Shown in pieces: positions 20,251 through 30,200 of a stretch of DNA of 64,000 bases. Positions within the stretch are counted from its first letter, which is position 1. Each line of letters starts with the position of its first letter. Origin of the DNA: Siphonodentalium dalli. Lineage: Eukaryota > Mollusca > Scaphopoda > Gadilida > Siphonodentaliidae. The DNA lies in NCBI GenBank assembly GCA_032622095.1, contig CP136069.1:8634036-8698035 (forward strand), read 5' to 3'. The position numbers and the translations under genes were made by a program. Below the pieces are notes generated by a model. It saw only the letters and a program-made list of their open reading frames with translations. It was not told where the DNA came from and ran no database searches.

Positions 20251-20901
20251 ATGTCTCTAATACCCTTCGAACCGGATTCTAGTTTTATGGTGTGCGGTGC
20301 CACAAAGTCCGGAAAGACTCACTGGACCTTCAAGTTCTTACAACTATTGCCGGACATGGTAGCCGGAGAATACCCTCAGAAAATTATGTACTGTTATGGC
20401 GTACATCAACCACTGTTCGATGAAATGGAACGTGTTATTTCTAACATAGTGTTTCACGAAGGATTACCCTCAAAAAATGTTTTGGATGATTTCGCTGATG
20501 GTACTCCCGCCATGATTATTCTGGACGATCTCGCTCATAAGGTTCTCGACAGTCGCGACATGGAATGTCTGTGGACTCAAGGCTGTCACCATAAGCGCTT
20601 AACAACCTTGTTTCTGACTCAAAACCTGTTTCAACAAGGACGTCACGCTCGTACCATAGCCCTAAATACGTCCTACTTGGTTCTTCTAAAGAACGGTCGT
20701 GACGTGAATCAGGTCAAATATTTAGGTCAACAGCTTTTTCCTGGAAAATCAAGTTTCTTGAGTGATTGTTATAAGGATGCTGTACTGGATCGGCGTTACA
20801 AATATTTGATACTGGATACCGCCCCGAATACTGATCAGGATTTGCGTGTGCGAACAGATGTGTTTCCAGGGGAATATCCCATAATATATAAACCTTTATA
20901 A
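20251..20901 (+). CDS. Genome-packaging ATPase (FtsK/HerA, A32-like)
   Basis: 216 residues from the ATG at 20251; the open frame starts at a TTG six codons earlier. Walker A is GATKSGKT at residues 16-23 and Walker B is MIILDD at about 88-93. Length and layout match the Polinton packaging ATPase, which pumps DNA into the capsid. It starts 87 bases after the polymerase stop and ends two bases before the next ORF, so the + strand late genes are tightly packed. The reading frame is intact. Confidence 0.93.
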   Translation: MSLIPFEPDSSFMVCGATKSGKTHWTFKFLQLLPDMVAGEYPQKIMYCYGVHQPLFDEMERVISNIVFHEGLPSKNVLDDFADGTPAMIILDDLAHKVLDSRDMECLWTQGCHHKRLTTLFLTQNLFQQGRHARTIALNTSYLVLLKNGRDVNQVKYLGQQLFPGKSSFLSDCYKDAVLDRRYKYLILDTAPNTDQDLRVRTDVFPGEYPIIYKPL

Positions 20902-20903
20902 GG

Positions 20904-21212
20904 ATGAGTGAACTAATAAAAAGAAATATAAATTTTCTGTTCATGGTATCTTCTAGTGGTTCAAAGAAACAACTATCGTCCATTTTGATGTCTGCTACTT
21001 TCGACCAAGTAAAAAGCATTGCCGAAATTTGTTTGAACTTTTTATTCGGAGGGTTGCCAGTCACGAACGTAGATAATTTAAAAACCTACAGAGACGTCTA
21101 TAGGCGTCTTTCGGATCCCAAAATAGGCGTGAAACAGAAAAAAATACTCTTGATTCGCCGACCTGGAGCCGTTAGCACATTGCTGAAAAACATTCCCTTA
21201 AGAGACTTATGA
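20904..21212 (+). CDS. Small conserved Polinton ORF, basic, function unknown
   Basis: 102 residues. The pattern (KKQLSSIL, then IAEICLNFLFGGLPV, then KIGVKQKKILL) matches a small protein I recall as widespread in animal Polintons and adintoviruses, in which a helical segment ends in a NxLxGxxP turn and is followed by a basic stretch. Its biochemical role is not established to my knowledge; position beside ATPase and capsid genes suggests a virion or packaging function. Its stop TGA overlaps the next ATG (ATGA at 21209-21212). Confidence 0.75.
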   Translation: MSELIKRNINFLFMVSSSGSKKQLSSILMSATFDQVKSIAEICLNFLFGGLPVTNVDNLKTYRDVYRRLSDPKIGVKQKKILLIRRPGAVSTLLKNIPLRDL

Positions 21213-21451
21213 TGTCCGCGTTTGGGAAAAATATTCTGATTCCATTCGAAAAGTATCAACAGCTAGTTGATAAATGTGGTGACATTAAAGGGACAGTTAG
21301 TGTTAAGAAAGGATCTATTGCTGAGAGTACTGACGTTGTTCCTAAATCTCTACCTGTTATTAAAAACAATGCTTCTGAGGATGTTCCTAAAGCTCCACCC
21401 GGAATAAGAAAGAATGATTTGAAATATAAATGGTTGTCTGCCTACAAGTAG
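21209..21451 (+). CDS. Small ORF downstream of the packaging ATPase, function unknown
   Basis: 80 residues starting with ATGATG overlapping the preceding stop. The N-terminus (KNILIPFEKYQQLVDK) has the 'hydrophobic-IP-E-xx-xLL' look of small proteins in this slot of other Polintons. The middle is Ser/Val/Lys rich and the tail is AYK. No domain is recognised. Translation probably depends on the overlap or on splicing, as is usual in these compact late clusters. Confidence 0.6.
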   Translation: MMSAFGKNILIPFEKYQQLVDKCGDIKGTVSVKKGSIAESTDVVPKSLPVIKNNASEDVPKAPPGIRKNDLKYKWLSAYK

Positions 21452-21849
21452 ATGATGATGTATTATAGTTTGAGTTTTGTTTTAAATCATAGCCCTCCCC
21501 CCAGGGGAAAGGGTAGTTACTTTTCACGTAAATATTATTTGATGTGTGCGTATATTTTTGAAAAACTTTTAAGCACATATATATATATATATATATTTTT
21601 TTTTTTTAAATATACTCTAACATCTGTGTAAATTTAAAAAAATAAAAAACAATAAACCCTACCCCCACCAGGATTATTCATACCTCTAACCAGGTTCATT
21701 AACCAAACCCTCTCTAATGATGGAAACAAGTGGACAAACATATTGTTACGTAATTTTTTTATTTGATACAAAGCATTTTTTAAAAACAAACAAAAAATAG
21801 TTACAATACAAAATATATTTACATCTATTTTACACAAAGGAATTACGTT
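21452..21849. terminator. Convergent 3' ends with polyadenylation signals
   Basis: The + and - gene blocks converge here. Two + strand AATAAA signals lie at 21641-21646 and 21651-21656. A - strand AATAAA (TTTATT at 21758-21763) lies downstream of the capsid gene. An (AT)n run is at about 21576-21595. Confidence 0.6.
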
Positions 21850-23121
21850 TTAAACGTGCATGAAAACGTTTCTGTCTTTGTCAATAGTAAAGTGTGAGGG
21901 GAAGGTTCCGTACACTAACACTATTATGGTATCTCCCAATGCTTTCGAGAATTTCAAGTCAAGTTGAACTAATCCTTTATTAATAGCAGAACACATCTGT
22001 CCATCCGGTTCAATACAGAATATGGTGTATCCTTTTTCAAACTCTTCCCTGTCAATGTCAACGTTTGGAAATGCGCGCACTAGACTACCGTATGCCTCCA
22101 AATAATCCTTAGAATCAAAGTTCATGCTCAATGGTTTGAACGGTACGGACCTGCCATCCACGCTGAATGACAACTGGGTGCAACTATTTCCTTCAAAATT
22201 AAATCCATTGTGTTTGTAGTCTCCGTTAAAAGATTGGGCCGATATCATGGTAATCAGAACTCGTTGAGGAATGTCTCCTTGAAATATGTCTGTAGTTGAA
22301 AAATTGAACGATCCTCTAGGCACGGAAAATGTTTTGATAGAAGTTTTCTGGTAAGGGTACACAGCATCGTTTTTACATATTTGCTTTTCTATACATTTTC
22401 TAGATTCTTCATTTTGTTTGATGAAACAAACTGCATACTTAGCATCTAAAATCTTCACCTTGTATTTAGGAGTACTTTCTGCACTCATTAAGGCGAATGA
22501 GTTTTTGTTGGGGGTTAAAGTGATTCTTATAGGAACACCATTCAAAATGTATCTGTCCTGCTGGCACAAGTCATGTTGTAAAGCTCCTTGCAATGTAATT
22601 TCAAAATTTTCAAATTTCGAGGTCCTGCTGTAAATACTAGCGTTTCGACCTTTGATACCAGGTGAGTCCATAGCTTCACTTTCATCTTTAATAAACATCT
22701 GTTGCGATAAGGCATTTTCTTGATAATTAATATCAGAGTTTAGTAATATATCCAGATACGCCTTGTAATGGTATAAATTTCTCCACATTGCCGTTTGTTG
22801 TAATTCTATATTCACTGAATTGAATACAGAATGTAATGGAGAATTAATAACACCAACATCGGGCATCGTGATCGTCTCTGGGTCATTCTCCGTAGCGGGC
22901 ACGGTGGTGGTTTTAAGTTTGGTGCCATTTTCGTCGGTCAGAGAAATCTTGAGTTTTAATATACTCTCTTTTAAACTAATAAAGTCATTGGATGTCGCGG
23001 GAATATAAAATTCCAGAGGAGAGTTTTCCGAAATATGATTGACAGTATTGTATTCGATCCATTCTTTAGGCATGTGCTTATAAGATTCATCCTTATGGTG
23101 AAATTGAGGTAAATTTTCCAT
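21850..23121 (-). CDS. Major capsid protein (double jelly-roll, Polinton type)
   Basis: 423 residues from the ATG at 23121 (the open frame begins at a TTG three codons earlier). Length, position and sequence pattern fit the protein known from animal Polintons as the F54H12.2-like family, shown to be the double-jelly-roll capsid protein. Recognisable points are an N-terminal LEFYIPATSNDFISL block, SPLHSVFNSVNIELQ in the middle, and a C-terminal block ending VLVYGTFPSHFTID. It forms the icosahedral shell. No frameshift or internal stop is seen. It overlaps the stop of the basic ORF upstream by 29 bases. Confidence 0.88.
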   Translation of the reverse strand: MENLPQFHHKDESYKHMPKEWIEYNTVNHISENSPLEFYIPATSNDFISLKESILKLKISLTDENGTKLKTTTVPATENDPETITMPDVGVINSPLHSVFNSVNIELQQTAMWRNLYHYKAYLDILLNSDINYQENALSQQMFIKDESEAMDSPGIKGRNASIYSRTSKFENFEITLQGALQHDLCQQDRYILNGVPIRITLTPNKNSFALMSAESTPKYKVKILDAKYAVCFIKQNEESRKCIEKQICKNDAVYPYQKTSIKTFSVPRGSFNFSTTDIFQGDIPQRVLITMISAQSFNGDYKHNGFNFEGNSCTQLSFSVDGRSVPFKPLSMNFDSKDYLEAYGSLVRAFPNVDIDREEFEKGYTIFCIEPDGQMCSAINKGLVQLDLKFSKALGDTIIVLVYGTFPSHFTIDKDRNVFMHV

Positions 23122-23353
23122 GTTTGTCAAAGATATCAGGTTTGTTAGGCTTTTTCCTCGGGGTTTTCTTAAATTTCTTCTTATTTAGTTTTTTAAAAAC
23201 CTTTTTGCATGCTGTAGTTTTCTTTCTCTTCACCTTTTTTTGTACCTTCCTTATAACAATTTTAGGTTTGGATGCCCTTATGACCCCCATATCCTTCACA
23301 GCTGGCAAATAAGTCCTTTGCTTCACATTAAAATAATACCTAGTGCCCACCAT
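23093..23353 (-). CDS. Small very basic protein, candidate DNA-condensing core protein
   Basis: 86 residues from ATG 23353. About a third are Lys or Arg, in runs such as KKVKRKK and KKKFKKTPRKK. The N-terminus (GTRYYFNVKQRTYLPAVKDMG) is not basic. Size, charge and its place beside the capsid gene recall adenovirus core proteins and the small basic ORFs of other Polintons. DNA binding inside the virion is inference. Its end overlaps the capsid ORF in another frame. Confidence 0.65.
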   Translation of the reverse strand: MVGTRYYFNVKQRTYLPAVKDMGVIRASKPKIVIRKVQKKVKRKKTTACKKVFKKLNKKKFKKTPRKKPNKPDIFDKHGKFTSISP

Positions 23354-23406
23354 TCTGTATAAGTAATGTACAGTTTACTTTGTCGGTTTTTACAGGTTTT
23401 AAATTT

Positions 23407-23727
23407 TCATTTAGCAGATATATCCTTATAAAGTTTGAATATCCTTTCACTGGAACCGCCTCTCGTCCAGAAAAATCTTGACTGCCTTTTCCGTATATAG
23501 CCTCTCAATATTTGTAGTCTCAAACCATTTACATTAGATTCCATGCACAGGTCACAGCAGACGTACGTTACTTTGTTCCTAAATTTAGGTTGTACTGTTA
23601 TTTGTTCCAGCGTTATTGTAGAATTGTCGTTAAATAGTATGTTGAGCGGTATAGGTGCTATAAAGTCACTGCCTGTATTATTTGAAAACAGATCACTATA
23701 TTTATCACTGGATAAGTACAGTTTCAT
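23407..23727 (-). CDS. Small Polinton-type protein (possible short minor virion protein)
   Basis: 106 residues. The N-terminus (LYLSSDKYSDLFSNNTGSDF) has the 'SS...x(n)FxxNTxSxF' pattern I recall for a conserved ORF in animal Polintons and adintoviruses, and the middle YVCCDLC block also fits it. The usual protein is longer, so this may be a shortened version. Its ATG overlaps the integrase stop (ATGA at 23724-23727). The exact virion role is uncertain. Confidence 0.6.
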   Translation of the reverse strand: MKLYLSSDKYSDLFSNNTGSDFIAPIPLNILFNDNSTITLEQITVQPKFRNKVTYVCCDLCMESNVNGLRLQILRGYIRKRQSRFFWTRGGSSERIFKLYKDISAK

Positions 23728-24797
23728 GTATCGTAATTAATAACATCAGCTTCCGGTATCCAACTGTCGAATTTAGGACCCCAATTCAACCAGCGAACAA
23801 GTACTCTATTACGACTCCTTTTAAGTATATTTTCAATACGGTAAGTAGCATCAGGATCAACAATGACGAACTGTAGCTCTTGCTCATAGAAGGAACCCGT
23901 TACATTTTCACCATTCCAGTCATGTATCTTATAAACGTTGACACCCCCACGTCGATATCTGCGAACCACGGTAAATATTTCACCTGTCCACTTCTTGTAG
24001 AATTCTCGATCATACACTTCTTTAACATGGGAAATGCGTACTCTGTCCTCAATTTTAAACTTGTATTTTTTAGTCTTTCGGTTCTGATTACGCGAACGTA
24101 ATTTTTGTTGATATCGAACTTCCGATTCTGTATCAGCATTCACACCTACAGGCGCAAAACCTGTAGACCCATGTACAGTGTTATTATAACTGTTAACAAC
24201 ATCTTGTAGTATCTCCGAATAATCTTTTAAATTATTATGTACCAGATACCTATATATCCTTGTTTTCAAAGTCTTTATCAATCTCTCAGCGTAGCTGGCT
24301 TTGATTTCATTTTCAGTAGACCGATACTTAATACCTTGTTCTTTAAATAGCTTTTGTACCGTTCGCGAATTAAAGTCTGTGCCCTTGTCAGACCTGATAA
24401 TACGAGGTTTACGAGTTCCGTTTTCAAATATATCTCTGAAAGCCTGGGAGACGTTCTTTGCATCTTTCTTCAATAAAGCACGACACCATGCGAATCTTGA
24501 AAACACGTCTATGGCGACCAGTATGTACCGGTAATTACTTCCTGATGCCCCCATGTCAGCGAGATCACAATCCCACATAGAGTCTGTACGTTCAACGACG
24601 AATCTACTTCTCGGAAATTTACGTCTGGAAGGTCTGACTAATGAATATGTTTCTTGCGAAGCTAGCCATTTCCGGATTTGCTTTCTGCTAACATCGTAAA
24701 TTTCTGCACTCTTCACGGCTTGATACAGTTTTTCTACGCCTCCTAAACTTCCTGGTTCTGAAGGATTATAATACACAGATTTTAAATATTCATCCAT
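23724..24797 (-). CDS. int: Retroviral-like DDE integrase with C-terminal chromodomain
   Basis: 357 residues from ATG 24797; the open frame runs five codons further to a TTG. The catalytic triad is D78 (WDCDLADM), D137 (RSDKGTDF) and E171 (SYAERLIK), with 33 residues between the last two. A chromodomain-like segment closes the protein (about 313-352, with YRIENIL and VRWLNWGPKFDSWIP). Such integrases insert the element and make the 6-bp duplication seen here. The frame is intact. It lies between the TBP-like gene and the small virion ORF, with a 4-base overlap on the latter. Confidence 0.95.
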   Translation of the reverse strand: MDEYLKSVYYNPSEPGSLGGVEKLYQAVKSAEIYDVSRKQIRKWLASQETYSLVRPSRRKFPRSRFVVERTDSMWDCDLADMGASGSNYRYILVAIDVFSRFAWCRALLKKDAKNVSQAFRDIFENGTRKPRIIRSDKGTDFNSRTVQKLFKEQGIKYRSTENEIKASYAERLIKTLKTRIYRYLVHNNLKDYSEILQDVVNSYNNTVHGSTGFAPVGVNADTESEVRYQQKLRSRNQNRKTKKYKFKIEDRVRISHVKEVYDREFYKKWTGEIFTVVRRYRRGGVNVYKIHDWNGENVTGSFYEQELQFVIVDPDATYRIENILKRSRNRVLVRWLNWGPKFDSWIPEADVINYDT

Positions 24798-24969
24798 AAC
24801 CACAGCATCCAATTTCCAGAAGTTTAGGTAATACGATACCGTGCAACTGACGGTAGTTCTCTATACCCGTTATTAATACTGTACCTTTAAGGTGACATGT
24901 AAAATGTATCCTTCCCACATAAAAAGTGACAGCAGGGAATATTTCAGGGTTGTAATTACCCCCTAAGTA

Positions 24970-25302
24970 TTATGTTATTAGTTCGGGTAATAATCTTGAA
25001 CATTTGTAGACAGCCGATATTGTAATCACCCTTATTTTGACAATATGCACGCTGTATCCTGTTTTCTGTATAAGACGTGCGTACTTCCTTAGTCTCCTTG
25101 TACCTTTATCAATATTAGCAGCACCACCAGCGCACATGATTTTTCCTGTTCTATATAGCCAGCAACAACCGCCTATTGAACGATGTTTCCAAATTAAGAA
25201 TCCTCTATGACACTTAACATTAGACAGTACATGCACTAAATAGTTTATGTCTATAACACATTGCAAATCGCTGGAACACACCACGTTCGTTATCCTAACC
25301 AT
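24970..25302 (-). CDS. Single-repeat TBP-like (TATA-binding) protein
   Basis: 110 residues from ATG 25302; the frame is open back to ACC at about 25326, where an acceptor-like CCAG could add an upstream exon. The whole protein matches one half of the saddle-shaped TATA-binding protein: VRITNVVCSSDL at the start, then RGFLIW, then LYRTGKIMCAGG, then RRLRKYARLIQKTGY. Aromatics lie where TBP inserts phenylalanines into DNA (F in RGFL, Y in LYRTG). Cellular TBP has two repeats, so this would have to act as a dimer or as a partial or decoy factor. It sits between integrase and the conserved membrane ORF, outside the usual Polinton core set. Transcriptional function is inference from the fold. Confidence 0.8.
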   Translation of the reverse strand: MVRITNVVCSSDLQCVIDINYLVHVLSNVKCHRGFLIWKHRSIGGCCWLYRTGKIMCAGGAANIDKGTRRLRKYARLIQKTGYSVHIVKIRVITISAVYKCSRLLPELIT

Positions 25303-25332
25303 AGTGATAACAATCACATTTGTCTGGTAGGT

Positions 25333-25569
25333 TTATATGTTATTAGGAACCCTTCTTCTACTTATAGTAGGGGCCGGTAACAAATACCCTGCAGATGAAC
25401 TCAAAAGACTTGTCCATAGCGTGGCTGCTTCGTGTCCTATTGACAGGTTGACGATAGATGTTATTATAATCGTATACAAAATTATTATTTGACAGAAATA
25501 AACAATTTCTGATCTCGGTACCTTTTTACCTAACCACTGCCATTTTTCTGATGAAGTATCGTTTTCCAT
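25333..25569 (-). CDS. Small conserved Polinton membrane protein
   Basis: 78 residues from ATG 25569. A polar N-terminus (WQWLGKKVPRSEIVYF) leads into one hydrophobic span (FCQIIILYTIIITSIV) and then NLSIG...LWTSLLSSSAGYLLPAPT. This arrangement is one I recall as recurring in animal Polintons and adintoviruses as a small membrane ORF, function unproven. It is the outermost gene before the right terminal repeat and directly precedes the TBP-like gene (30 bases from ATG to stop). Confidence 0.75.
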   Translation of the reverse strand: MENDTSSEKWQWLGKKVPRSEIVYFCQIIILYTIIITSIVNLSIGHEAATLWTSLLSSSAGYLLPAPTISRRRVPNNI

Positions 25570-25641
25570 TATGACGTTTACAGATAGTTAGTGTAAGCGT
25601 TTCCTTATTATTTTTACCATATGTAGGTGTGGCTTAACTAC

Positions 25642-25649
25642 TGACGTCA
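25642..25649. promoter_or_regulatory. Consensus CRE/ATF palindrome TGACGTCA
   Basis: The palindrome TGACGTCA lies 73 bases upstream of the first minus-strand ATG (25569) and just inside the right terminal repeat. CREB/ATF proteins bind this site, and adenovirus early promoters use such sites. A role in driving the right-end genes is inference. Confidence 0.45.
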
Positions 25650-25679
25650 GCATTCCAGTGACATCATTACTTTACTAAT

Positions 25680-26054
25680 GTGCACACACGTATGTTTTTC
25701 TGTTATGTAACTACCTTAAGTCCATATAAATAGTTGTAACGGAGATGATGCCAAGCGGTGCCAAAAATAGGAATTTACCATTTTTGCCCCTAAAGATAAA
25801 GTGTGATATACAATGCCAAAAATAGGAATTTACCATTTTTGCCCCTAAAGATAAAGTGTGATATAAAATGCCAAAAAATAGGAATTTAACATTTTTGGCA
25901 TGGTGCCATAAACGGTTCCATATGGTACCATCGATGGTGTCATACAATGCCAAATATAGTCTTTTACCATTTTTGGCATGGTGCCATAGACGGTGCCATA
26001 TGGTGCCAACATGGCATTTACCATTTATGCCCCTAAACCGGTGTGTATGCTGCT
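25680..26054 (-). repeat. Polinton right terminal inverted repeat (375 bp)
   Basis: Inverted copy of 5977-6351 with one difference (25889). It ends TATGCTGCT at the target duplication. The ORFs predicted across it are repeats of the terminal subunits, not genes. Confidence 0.95.
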
Positions 26055-26060
26055 GATGCG
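26055..26060. repeat. Polinton target-site duplication, right copy (GATGCG)
   Basis: Exact copy of 5971-5976. Confidence 0.93.
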
Positions 26061-27257
26061 AGTACAGGGGGAATTTGTCATAAGATGGGTCGAGTCTGGC
26101 TGTGTTTTTGTTTGCATATTCAATGTTCCCATTGTGCGCGAGTCAAGAAGAGTAATGACTCTCGATGTACAGGTTTGGCAGAACTGGGTTTCGAGTTAAA
26201 GTCACATGGCCGTTTGTCCCGCACATTAACCTCATGATGTTCTCGGTATCGAAATAGGTCAATAAACTACTCGAAATATTATTCCGCGGGCTGTTCCTGA
26301 TGCCGTAAACATAAAGAGTGTCTGTTTAACCTATATATGTGGAAACACTTGAACCAGCTCGAGGTATATAGCTGTAGCCATGGAAAATATTTTCAATACA
26401 AATATGAAGCCGGGATATCAGTATTTTGTGTATTTGTCAACCTGTCTTATATATACATACTTCCAAATTATGTAGACAAAAGTTGGAAGCTGGAATGATC
26501 CATGTCCGTTTAAGGCATGCCATCTACGAGTGTGCAAATTGTGAAACAACGCCCAAACAGACTCTAGAAGTCATAACTCCTGAAATAAAATTTGGACCGG
26601 ACTGATTTCGGATATCATATGCAATATAGACATATAGTCATAAGTAGAAGCCACACATGGCCACAATTGGTTAACATCGAAGTTATGAACTGTTGTGCCT
26701 ATATGTCGCGAAATAGACATGCGGGAAATAATTCAGGAGGTATACCTCCAAATACAATTAGGATAAAATTGGTGTTCGACACATTCAAGATATTCGTGAG
26801 TATAATACATGAATATATTATATACCAATACTTTCGAATTTTTCCCAGTATCGCAATATGTCAATAAATACTTGCACCATGCATTTATATATACGGGGAA
26901 TATGAAGTCACAAAAATACAACTACATGTCAACACGGTCTTTGGGTCCCAAATAGACAACATAAATGACAGTGCACGACACGGAACATAAAATAACGTTC
27001 TGTGTTAGCCTATGTCATGCAGATATGCATGGTATAAATAAAGAGTGTTTGTTTTCACTTCTGGGCGAAAAAAATGAAAAATGGGTGTCACATTGGGAAG
27101 TATTTTGTTTCAGAGCGTATGAAGCCGGTATATCAACATTTCGTGTTTTATCAATTTATCATATATATATATATACCTCATTTCAAACTGTGTGGGCAAT
27201 ATTTGGAAGCTTGAATGAGCTATGTCCGTTTGAGGTAACTCCGTCACACCAAGTGTT
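26061..27257. other. Host flank right of the Polinton with old repeat monomers
   Basis: No gene. Diverged pieces of the 1.456-kb satellite family lie near 26240-26480 and 26780-27200 (blocks with 'cgaaataggtcaataaa', 'atgaagccgg(g/t)atatca'). Confidence 0.5.
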
Positions 27258-30200
27258 ATCAATGCATTTGGGACAGTAATGTTGGCTGAAATATGTCAAA
27301 CTGTGCAGCTTGGCAATCCACATTACATAATTATATAGTTAATTTGGGATATGAGAAAGACACTCTCTACACATAGATTAGCTGCATGCACGATAACACT
27401 TATTGTTTTCTAACCAAAAATAACACAGATTATAACATACCGTTATATATTCTAGGCTGAAAAAAATCAAAGCGTGTTAAACTTCTTTCGAAAGTCCACA
27501 TCTGGCCATGCACGACAACCTCTCACTAATGAGTCCATATGCCCAATCTAATTATTTTCTGGTCAATGTAGGACATACCCATGACGGTTGTAGTGTCAAA
27601 TCGGACAAGGCAACTTTATTGTAATTAGAACTCGGAAATGTAACATGGGACCAATACTTTAACACATAATACTGCCTTTTTGTGAAATTTCACCAGCGCC
27701 TGTGTACCCGAGTATTATGAAACCCACTTATTAGTAAGAATGTCCGGAATCGGGCGATTAGTTGTAACTATACATACTTTATTAAATCGTCAAAAGGGTA
27801 AATTGGCGAGCACGAATTAATGTTATGCTGGCTTCATATGCTCAGAAAAAATCATGTTCATTATCACCCCATTTCGCAGTCGTTTTCAACTTATCGCACA
27901 AAAGTGAAACAAAACGCTCTTTATTATTACCAATCAGGAATAGACTAACACGGAACGCTCTTTTCTGTTCCATGCCGTGCATATGGCTGTTGTTTGGGAA
28001 CCAAATGCCGGGTTAAAATTGTGTTTTGTTTACTTCAATGCGACATGCAGGCACAGGCAATGCCTACAGAAATGTAGTTCAAGCATTTATAGACCTATTT
28101 CGATACCGGGAAAACTTAAAAAGGGAAACATGTATTTTGAGGTGCAAACCGCCATATGGCTTTAAATTAAAACAAAAATTGGAATTAATTTTTTTTTCAG
28201 GACTGAGCTATGCTCCAGATAACGTTTTTTTTATTCTGGTAAATAACTATATTCAATGCTCTGACCAACTTAGAGCACCACACCCAATGTGTTAACTGGA
28301 AAATCCAGTTGGGCGTGTGTTGATCAAGAAACACAACCCGTGCGCTGTACGACATTGAACACTCTTGACAATGGATGTGCTTTACAAATAAAACGGGAAA
28401 CTATTGTTACAAGAGATGGAGCTAGATCTCTCCAGATCGAGAAAAGAATCTAACTCTCCCAACAGATATAGGCGCTGTCTTGCTAGATCGAGAAAAGAAT
28501 CCCAACTCTATCAACATATGTGGTAACGTGAGCCAATATATAATCTCGTTGCTGATAAGATTGCATAATTCAACGATTCGACCATATGCTTAAGTGTGCC
28601 CCATCCGACATTGTAGACTGGCACTCCAATAAACACTTATGGTATACAGTGTTTGTGGTTTAGTTGCACATTAATGAATATTTAAGAGCATGATTAGTGA
28701 AAAATTAATTAGTGACCCATTTGAGATAGTCACGTTGGCTGAAATAAGTAAAAATGTGCAGCGTGGCAATCCACATTACATATTTATATAGTTCATTTGG
28801 GATATGAGAAAGACACTCTCTACACATAGATTAGCTGCATGCACGATAACACTTATTGTTTTCTAACCGAAAATAACACAGATTATAACATACCGTTATA
28901 TATTCTAGGCTGAAAAAAATCAAAGCGTGTTAAACCTCTTTCGAAAGTCCACATCTGGCCATGCACGACAACCTCTCACTAATGAGTCCATATGCCCAAT
29001 CTAATTATTTTCTGGTCAATGTAGGATATACCCATGACGGTTGTATAGTGTCAAATCGGACAAGGCAACTTTATTGTAATTAGAACTCGGAAATGTAACA
29101 TGGGACCAATACTTTAACACATAATACTGCCTTTTTGTGAAATTTCACAAGCGCCTGTGTACCCGAGTATTATGAAACCCACTTATTAGTAAGAATGTCC
29201 GGAATCGGGCGATTAGTTGTAACTATACATACTTTATTAAATCGTCAAAAGGGTAAATTGGCGAGCACGAATTAATATTATGCTGGCTTTATATGCTCAG
29301 AAAAAAATCATGTTCATTATCACCGCCATTTCGCAGTCGTTTTCAACTTATCGCACAAAAGTGAAACAAAACGCTCTTTATTATTACCAATCAGGAATAG
29401 ACTAACACGGAACGCTCTTTTCTGTTCCATGCCGTGCATATGGCTGTTGTTTGGGAACCAAATGCCGTGTTAAAATTGTGTTTTGTTTACTCCAATGCGA
29501 CATGCAGGCACAGGCAATGCCTACAGAAATGTAGTTCAAGCATGTAAAGACCTATTTCGATACCGGGAAAACTTAAAAAGGGAAACATGTATTTTGAGGT
29601 GCAAACCGCCATATGGCTTTAGATTAAAACAAAAATTGGAATTAATTTTTTTCTGGATTGAGCTATGCTCCAGATAACGTTTTTTTTATTCTGGTAAATA
29701 ACTATATTCCAATGCTCTGACCAACTTAGAGCACCACATCCAATGGGTTAACTGGAAAATCCAGTTGGGCGTGTGTTGACCAAGAAACACAACCGGTGCG
29801 CTGTGCGACATTGAACACTCTTGACAATGGATGTGCTTTACAAATAAAACGGGAAACTATTGTTACAAGAGATGGAGCTAGATCTCTCCAGATCGAGAAA
29901 AGAATATAACTCTCCAACATATATAGGCGCCGTCTTGCTAGATCGAGAAAAGAATCACAACTCTATCAACAGATGTGGTAACGTGAGCCAATATATAATC
30001 TCGTTGCTGATAAGATTGCATAATTCAACGATTCGACCACATGCTTAAGTGTGCCCCATCCGACATTGTAGACTGGCACTCCAATAAACACTTATGGTAT
30101 ACAGTGTTTGTGGTTTAGTTGCACATTAATGAATATTTAAGTGCATGATTAGTGAAAAATTAATTAGTGACCCATTTGAGATAGTCATGTTGGCTGAAAT

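Larger units (their letters stand above)
5977..26054. mobile_element. Complete Polinton/Maverick (adintovirus-like) element, 20.1 kb
   Basis: The element is bounded by 375-bp inverted repeats that begin 5'-AGCAGCATACACACC and by a perfect 6-bp target duplication. Inside are the core Polinton genes: protein-primed DNA polymerase B, packaging ATPase, double-jelly-roll major capsid protein, integrase with chromodomain and several small conserved ORFs. It also has an unusual accessory set (BIR, tandem PC4-like, TBP-like and membrane proteins). Replication and integration genes sit in two converging blocks meeting at about 21.45-21.85 kb. No adenovirus-type maturation protease is recognisable. One frameshift and one in-frame stop suggest this copy may be defective. 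Confidence 0.96.
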
